Below are positions 5,787 through 9,903 of a stretch of 9,903 nt of DNA, in pieces. Both the position numbers and the translations under genes were made by a program. The notes beneath the pieces were generated by a model, which searched no databases, was not told where the DNA came from, and was given only the letters and a program-made list of their open reading frames with translations. This DNA is from an uncultured Roseburia sp. (GTDB taxonomy: Bacteria > Bacillota > Clostridia > Lachnospirales > Lachnospiraceae): contig CAMGET010000023.1 of NCBI GenBank assembly GCA_946055175.1, positions 1-9,903 on the forward strand, written 5' to 3'. Positions within the stretch are counted from its first letter, which is position 1, and each line of letters begins with the position of its first letter.

Positions 5787-6911
5787 ATGGAAAAAGCGAA
5801 AGTATATTATACCGACTTCCGAACAACAGGAAGAGAAAACCTGATGCAGAAGCTACGCAGACTGATATTGACAGCGGGTATCAGGGATATTGATTTTGAA
5901 GATAAATATGCAGCGATAAAGATACATTTCGGCGAATACGGGAACCTTGCTTTCCTGCGTCCGAATTACGCAAAAGTTGTGGCGGATGTTGTAAAAGAGC
6001 TGGGCGGGAAACCATTTTTGACAGACTGCAATACACTTTATGTCGGAAGCAGAAAAAATGCACTGGACCATTTGGATACTGCTTATGCAAACGGATTTTC
6101 ACCATTTTCTACAGGCTGTCACGTTATTATCGGAGATGGTCTAAAGGGAACGGATGAGGCACTGGTTCCGGTAAACGGAGAATATGTAAAGGAAGCAAAA
6201 ATCGGTCAGGCTGTCATGGATGCAGATATTTTTATTTCCCTTACGCATTTTAAAGGGCATGAAGCCACCGGATTTGGCGGAGCATTAAAGAATATCGGTA
6301 TGGGCTGTGGCTCCCGTGCAGGAAAAATGGAGATGCATAATCAGGGAAAACCGGCAGTAAATCAGGCGCGGTGCGTGGGCTGCGGTGCCTGCATCAAAAT
6401 TTGTGCGCATGATGCACCGGTCATTACAGATGGAAAAGCAACGATTGATTTAAAGAAATGTGTAGGCTGCGGAAGATGTATCGGTGCCTGTCCGAAAGAT
6501 GCTGTGCATCCGACACAGGATAATTCCAATGATGTTTTAAATTGTAAAATTGCAGAATATACGAAGGCAGTATGTGATGGAAGACCTTGTTTTCATATTT
6601 CTCTGATTTGTGATGTGTCACCAAACTGTGACTGCCATTCTGAAAACGACGTGCCGATTATTCCAAATGTTGGCATGCTGGCATCTTTTGACCCGGTGGC
6701 ACTAGATATGGCATGTGCGGATTTGGCGAACAGGCAGCCAATATTACAAAACCATAGTGTGCTTCATGAAAATTGCATGGCGCATAAAGAAGAGGCAGAG
6801 CACCACGACCATTTCCACATGACACATCCGGATACAAACTGGAGAACCTGCGTGGCACATGCAGTAAAAATCGGAGTAGGAACTGATCAGTATGAGCTGA
6901 TAGAAATCTAA
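5787..6911 (+). CDS. DUF362 protein with an inserted two-cluster 4Fe-4S ferredoxin domain
   Basis: This 374-residue soluble protein belongs to the DUF362 Fe-S family, whose biochemical role is not established; it is presumed to be a redox or metal-handling protein in anaerobes. Residues ~1-190 are DUF362-like (AIKIHFGEYGN, SLTHFKGHEATGFGGALKNIGMG). Residues 196-206 (Cys196, 199, 202, 206) and 225-235 (Cys225, 228, 231, 235) are two CxxCxxCxxxC/P sets for two 4Fe-4S clusters, placed inside the DUF362 domain, which resumes with NVGMLASFDPVALDMACADL (295-314). The C-terminal part has a His-rich stretch (HKEEAEHHDHFHMTH, 333-347) and a CDCH at 281-284. ATG 5787 is supported by AAAGGAG (5771-5777), 9 bases upstream; a TTG at 5763 has no such site. 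There is no signal peptide or membrane helix. Confidence 0.9.
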   Translation: MEKAKVYYTDFRTTGRENLMQKLRRLILTAGIRDIDFEDKYAAIKIHFGEYGNLAFLRPNYAKVVADVVKELGGKPFLTDCNTLYVGSRKNALDHLDTAYANGFSPFSTGCHVIIGDGLKGTDEALVPVNGEYVKEAKIGQAVMDADIFISLTHFKGHEATGFGGALKNIGMGCGSRAGKMEMHNQGKPAVNQARCVGCGACIKICAHDAPVITDGKATIDLKKCVGCGRCIGACPKDAVHPTQDNSNDVLNCKIAEYTKAVCDGRPCFHISLICDVSPNCDCHSENDVPIIPNVGMLASFDPVALDMACADLANRQPILQNHSVLHENCMAHKEEAEHHDHFHMTHPDTNWRTCVAHAVKIGVGTDQYELIEI

Positions 6912-6962
6912 GAGCAATACATATTGGAAAGAATTACAAAAATAGAAAAAATAGGGACGGAA

Positions 6963-8921
6963 ATGATGAAAAAGAAAACCAGAGTAGTTGCGTTTGCATT
7001 AGCGGTGATGCTGTTATTGCCGCTTATGCCACAGACTGCAGTAAATGCAGAAACGGAAGAAAAGAAAGCAATCGATATCATGTTCACGCATGATATTCAT
7101 TCCCATTTGGAAAGTTTTACTACCGTAGAAAACGGCGAGACGGTTGTGGTGGGCGGAATGCCTCAGATGAAGACGTTAATTGATGAGCAAAAAGCAAAGA
7201 ATCCGGATACCCTGATTTTGGATGCCGGAGATTTTTCCATGGGAACTTTGATTCAGACCGTTTACGAGACCGAAGCGGCAGAACTTAGAATGCTTGGAAA
7301 TATTGGTTGTGATGTGACAACGCTTGGAAATCATGAGTTTGACTATCGGGGAAAAGGTCTTTCCAATATGCTGGAAACTGCTGCCGCAAACGGTGGTGCA
7401 GCGCCGGCTATGGTTTTATGTAATGTAGACTGGGAGACGATGGAAGCAGCAGGGCTGACAGAAAATCAGCAGAGATTGAAGGAAGCTTTTGATACCTATC
7501 CGGTACAGGATTATGTGGTGCTGCAAAAAGGTGACGTCAGGGTTGCTGTATTCGGTGTTTTTGGCAAAGATTCTTTGGTATGTGCACCGACCTGTGATCT
7601 TTTATTTAAAGATCCGGTAGAAGCGGCAAAAGCGACCGTTGATGAGATTCTGGAAAAAGAAGAAGTGGATCTGATTGCCTGTGTTTCCCATAGCGGAACG
7701 TGGCCAAAAGAGAAAGATTCAGAGGATGAAATTTTAGCAAAAGCGGTTCCGGAAATTGATGTTATTATTAGCGGACATACGCATTCGAAACTTGAAGAGC
7801 CGATTGTTCATGGAAATACCTATGTCGTTTCATGTGGAGAATACGGAAAACGAATCGGTTCTCTTCGCATGGAGATGACGGGTGACGGAATCTGGGAGAT
7901 GGTAGAATATGAACTGTTAGAAGTATCGCCGGATATCCCTGAAAATAAAGAAACGAAAGCCCGGATAGAAGAGCTGAAAAAGAGTGTTGATACGGATTAC
8001 CTGAGCAAATGGGGATACACAGCAGATCAGGTGATTGCACAAAATGATGTGGTATTTAGTTCAGTAAGTGATTTGATAATGTATCACGAAGACTATAACC
8101 TAGGAAATATCATTGCGGATTCTTACAAATATGCAGTAGAACATGCAGCAGATTTTAACGGAGATGAGGTTGCAGTAGCCATTGCACCAAGCGGAACCAT
8201 TAGGGACAGTTATCCTTTAGGGGATATTACAGTAGGAGACATTTTTAATTCATTTTCTTTGGGAATCGGAGAGGATGGTGTGCCCGGCTATCCGTTGATT
8301 AGTGCTTATTTGACGGGGGCAGAATTGAAGCTTTTGGCAGAGGTGGACGCAACTGTTTCTGATTTTATGACAACAGCAAGACTATATAATGCAGGACTTG
8401 GCTTTACATTTAATCCAAACCGAATGATTTTGAATAAGGTGACGGATTGCTATCTGATTGATAAAGAAGGTAACCGGGAAGAAATTATTGATGATAAGCT
8501 TTATCGTGTTGTGTCTGATATGTACAGTGGTCAGATGCTTGACGGAGTAACAAGCCTGTCATATGGTCTTTTGTCATTGGAATTAAAAAATTCGGACGGC
8601 ACACCGATTGAGAGCCTTGCGGATGCTATTATTTATGTCGACGGGGAAGAACTGAAGGCATGGACAGCCATTGTGCAGTATATGGGAAGCTTTGAAGACA
8701 CAGATGGAGACGGTACCCCGAATGTTCCTTCTTCTTATGAGGAAGGAAAACAGGAAAGAAAAGTGGCAGAGGATAGTAAGAGTGTTATCGAATTGATTAA
8801 AAATCCAAATAAATATGCAGTAATGATAATCGGGGCTGCAATTGTCCTGATAGCGATTTTTGTTGGCATTCTTTTATTGATTAAGAATCTGATTAAGTTT
8901 ATGATACATAAAAAGCAGTAA
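6963..8921 (+). CDS. Secreted, membrane-anchored 5'-nucleotidase/metallophosphatase (UshA-like)
   Basis: This 652-residue surface enzyme should hydrolyse phosphate esters of nucleotides outside the membrane, for phosphate or nucleoside scavenging. A signal peptide (KKK, then a hydrophobic core, cleavage near VNA-ET, residue 29) precedes a calcineurin-like domain with two-metal ligands: FTHDIHSH (Asp44, His46), DAGD (Asp90), GNHE (Asn123, His124), VSHSG (His243) and SGHTHS (His272, His274). The C-terminal nucleotidase domain shows HEDYNLGNIIAD (Asn382, Asp386) and PSGTIRD (Arg414), in place of the common NGGxxR. DTDGDGTPN near residue 580 is a calcium-loop-like motif, then a membrane helix (about 619-644) ends in a short basic tail, giving a C-terminal anchor instead of LPXTG. 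ATG 6963 has AGGGA (6953-6957) 5 bases upstream; the adjacent ATG 6966 is equally possible, and the upstream TTG at 6924 would put a charged stretch before the signal peptide. Confidence 0.91.
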   Translation: MMKKKTRVVAFALAVMLLLPLMPQTAVNAETEEKKAIDIMFTHDIHSHLESFTTVENGETVVVGGMPQMKTLIDEQKAKNPDTLILDAGDFSMGTLIQTVYETEAAELRMLGNIGCDVTTLGNHEFDYRGKGLSNMLETAAANGGAAPAMVLCNVDWETMEAAGLTENQQRLKEAFDTYPVQDYVVLQKGDVRVAVFGVFGKDSLVCAPTCDLLFKDPVEAAKATVDEILEKEEVDLIACVSHSGTWPKEKDSEDEILAKAVPEIDVIISGHTHSKLEEPIVHGNTYVVSCGEYGKRIGSLRMEMTGDGIWEMVEYELLEVSPDIPENKETKARIEELKKSVDTDYLSKWGYTADQVIAQNDVVFSSVSDLIMYHEDYNLGNIIADSYKYAVEHAADFNGDEVAVAIAPSGTIRDSYPLGDITVGDIFNSFSLGIGEDGVPGYPLISAYLTGAELKLLAEVDATVSDFMTTARLYNAGLGFTFNPNRMILNKVTDCYLIDKEGNREEIIDDKLYRVVSDMYSGQMLDGVTSLSYGLLSLELKNSDGTPIESLADAIIYVDGEELKAWTAIVQYMGSFEDTDGDGTPNVPSSYEEGKQERKVAEDSKSVIELIKNPNKYAVMIIGAAIVLIAIFVGILLLIKNLIKFMIHKKQ

Positions 8922-8936
8922 TTGAGGTTTAAGAGT

Positions 8937-9707
8937 ATGGGAGCACAGGATCACGTAGAAAAAGCATTAAGAGAGATACATGTACTTATGTCTCAATGTG
9001 AAGTGTATGATAAAGAAAAAAATCTTGTGATTGTGGATAAGAAAAAATTGATAGATTCACTTCAGGATTTAAGTCAGGGCATTTATGAGGTCATGGATGA
9101 GCATGAGCTTACAAAAAGTAGCAGAGAACAGGCAGAGCGCGATTTGAAAAAGCGTAGCGAGGAAATTGTTTTGGATGCAAATAAAAAAGCGGAGGATGTG
9201 TATGCGGCTTCCGTGCTGTATGCAGATGAAGCGTTAAAACGTGTGCAGTATATTATGCAGGATGCAACAGCATCTGTGAAAGAGATTTATGAGAAAATGG
9301 ACGAGAAACTGCAGCAGGAAAGGCTGCATGTGCAACATAACCAGTCTGAACTGAGAGGAACGCTACAAAGTCTGCGCGATACAGATAAATATATGCAGAT
9401 TATGGAAGAGCGGAATAAAAAACTTGACAGACAGCATGCAGAGGAAAAAGATGAAATGCCGGCACCTGTTACGGCGGCTCCAAAGCCGGAAATCCGGATT
9501 AATGAGACCTATTTTAGGGAGCATGGCTTAAGCTTTGAAGAGGAAGAAGAGATTCCGGAAGAAAAAACAGAGAAGGTGACGGCGGAGGTTAATATTAACT
9601 TGGATTCCGAGTACTTTAAATGGAAAGAAAGAGAAGATAGTAGAGAAGACGGGAAAAACGGGATAAAGTCTGGAAAAAAATCGCTATTTGGGAAAATTAT
9701 TAAATAA
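8937..9707 (+). CDS. Coiled-coil cytoplasmic protein with acidic middle and basic tail, DivIVA/ATPase-b-like, function unknown
   Basis: No certain family is recognised. The 256-residue product has no signal or membrane helix. Residues 55-170 are strongly helical with heptad-like, charged coiled-coil sequence (EQAERDLKKRSEEIVLDANKKAED and onward), of the sort found in DivIVA-like or ATP-synthase-b-like scaffold proteins. Residues ~165-215 are acidic and proline-bearing, including EEEEE near residue 200. Two short similar stretches occur, EIRINETYFREHG (185-197) and EVNINLDSEYFKWKE (217-231). The end is basic (KNGIKSGKKSLFGKIIK) and might bind membrane or another protein. The gene begins 15 bases after the nucleotidase stop, so the two are co-transcribed. 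ATG 8937 is preferred, with GAGG at 8925-8928 about 8 bases upstream; TTG 8922 lies against the previous stop. A structural partner of the nucleotidase's tail is speculation. Confidence 0.8.
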   Translation: MGAQDHVEKALREIHVLMSQCEVYDKEKNLVIVDKKKLIDSLQDLSQGIYEVMDEHELTKSSREQAERDLKKRSEEIVLDANKKAEDVYAASVLYADEALKRVQYIMQDATASVKEIYEKMDEKLQQERLHVQHNQSELRGTLQSLRDTDKYMQIMEERNKKLDRQHAEEKDEMPAPVTAAPKPEIRINETYFREHGLSFEEEEEIPEEKTEKVTAEVNINLDSEYFKWKEREDSREDGKNGIKSGKKSLFGKIIK

Positions 9708-9710
9708 AAT

Positions 9711-9739
9711 TTAAGATTTCGCTACGGAAAAAATACATT
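9711..9739 (+). promoter_or_regulatory. Weak promoter candidate for the response regulator
   Basis: TTAAGA (9711-9716) and TACATT (9734-9739), 17 bases apart, each match the sigma-A consensus at four of six positions. Transcription would start near 9746, about 40 bases before the start codon. The spacer is 77 bases and shows no convincing terminator hairpin, so the regulator could also be read from upstream. Confidence 0.25.
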
Positions 9740-9784
9740 TTTTATTGTTACAATTGCATTAGAGTAAGCGAAAGGGGGCATTTT

Positions 9785-9903
9785 ATGCAGACAATTTTAG
9801 TATGTGATGATGATAAGGAAATAGTTGAGGCGATAGAGATTTATTTACAGCAGGAAGGCTATTCTGTTATAAAAGCCTATGATGGAGAGCAGGCACTTCA
9901 GCT
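9785..9903 (+). CDS. Response regulator receiver domain (probably OmpR family), 3' end missing
   Basis: Only the first 39 codons are in the window. They read MQTILVCDDDKEIVEAIEIYLQ, then EGYSVIKAYDGEQAL: the CDDDKEI acidic pocket, the first receiver helix, and the second beta strand with the AYDG turn are the start of a two-component receiver domain, whose phosphorylated Asp would lie further right. The pattern fits OmpR/PhoB-type regulators best, but the output domain is out of view. AAAGGGGG at 9771-9778 is a strong RBS 6 bases before the ATG. A sensor kinase is usually next door and would lie beyond the window. Confidence 0.9.
   Translation, partial: MQTILVCDDDKEIVEAIEIYLQQEGYSVIKAYDGEQALQ

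Noticed and set aside
9726..9745. A-run and T-run symmetry (AAAAAATACATTTTTT) as a terminator for the coiled-coil gene
   Set aside because: The stem would be only A-T pairs with almost no loop, so it is unlikely to terminate; more likely AT-rich promoter sequence.

Overview
The window looks like ordinary chromosome from an anaerobic, low-to-mid GC Firmicute, most likely a Lachnospiraceae-type Clostridium relative. The reasons are strong AAGGAG-type ribosome binding sites, AT-rich spacers, a DUF362/ferredoxin protein, an AGCS-type sodium/amino-acid symporter, and a membrane-anchored UshA-like protein followed by a coiled-coil protein. No tRNA, rRNA, CRISPR array, phage gene or insertion sequence was seen. 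Assignments come from reading motifs, not from searches.

Layout: (1) Bases 1-2319, plus strand: an MBOAT-family O-acyltransferase cut by the left edge, then an SGNH-like membrane-anchored partner, closed by a clear intrinsic terminator (2330-2362). This is an AlgI/AlgX- or DltB/DltD-like pair for acylating a surface polymer. (2) Bases 2363-2837: a small decayed locus. It has an ECF-like promoter remnant, a perfect 14-bp palindrome, the first ~20 codons of an ECF sigma factor that stop early, and then, in another frame, a ~100-codon tail that resembles the end of a sigma-linked DUF4179/anti-sigma-type protein. The simplest reading is an internal deletion that removed most of a sigma/anti-sigma operon. 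(3) Bases 2848-4448, minus strand: an AGCS symporter with its own terminator, RBS and extended -10 promoter. (4) Bases 4534-9707, plus strand: a metal-dependent amidohydrolase divergent from the symporter, a DUF362 protein with two 4Fe-4S motifs, a secreted and membrane-anchored 5'-nucleotidase/metallophosphatase, and a coiled-coil protein with an acidic middle and a basic tail. (5) Bases 9785-9903: the first 39 codons of a response regulator, cut by the right edge.

How the genes may work together: the first pair should act at the membrane and cell surface on a polymer that cannot be named from this window. The symporter and amidohydrolase share an 85-bp divergent promoter region and could form an import-and-hydrolyse pair for an amino acid or N-acyl/cyclic derivative, but this is inference. 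The nucleotidase and coiled-coil protein are tightly spaced and probably co-transcribed. I see no convincing new defence or mobile system. The most unusual item is the sigma/anti-sigma remnant.
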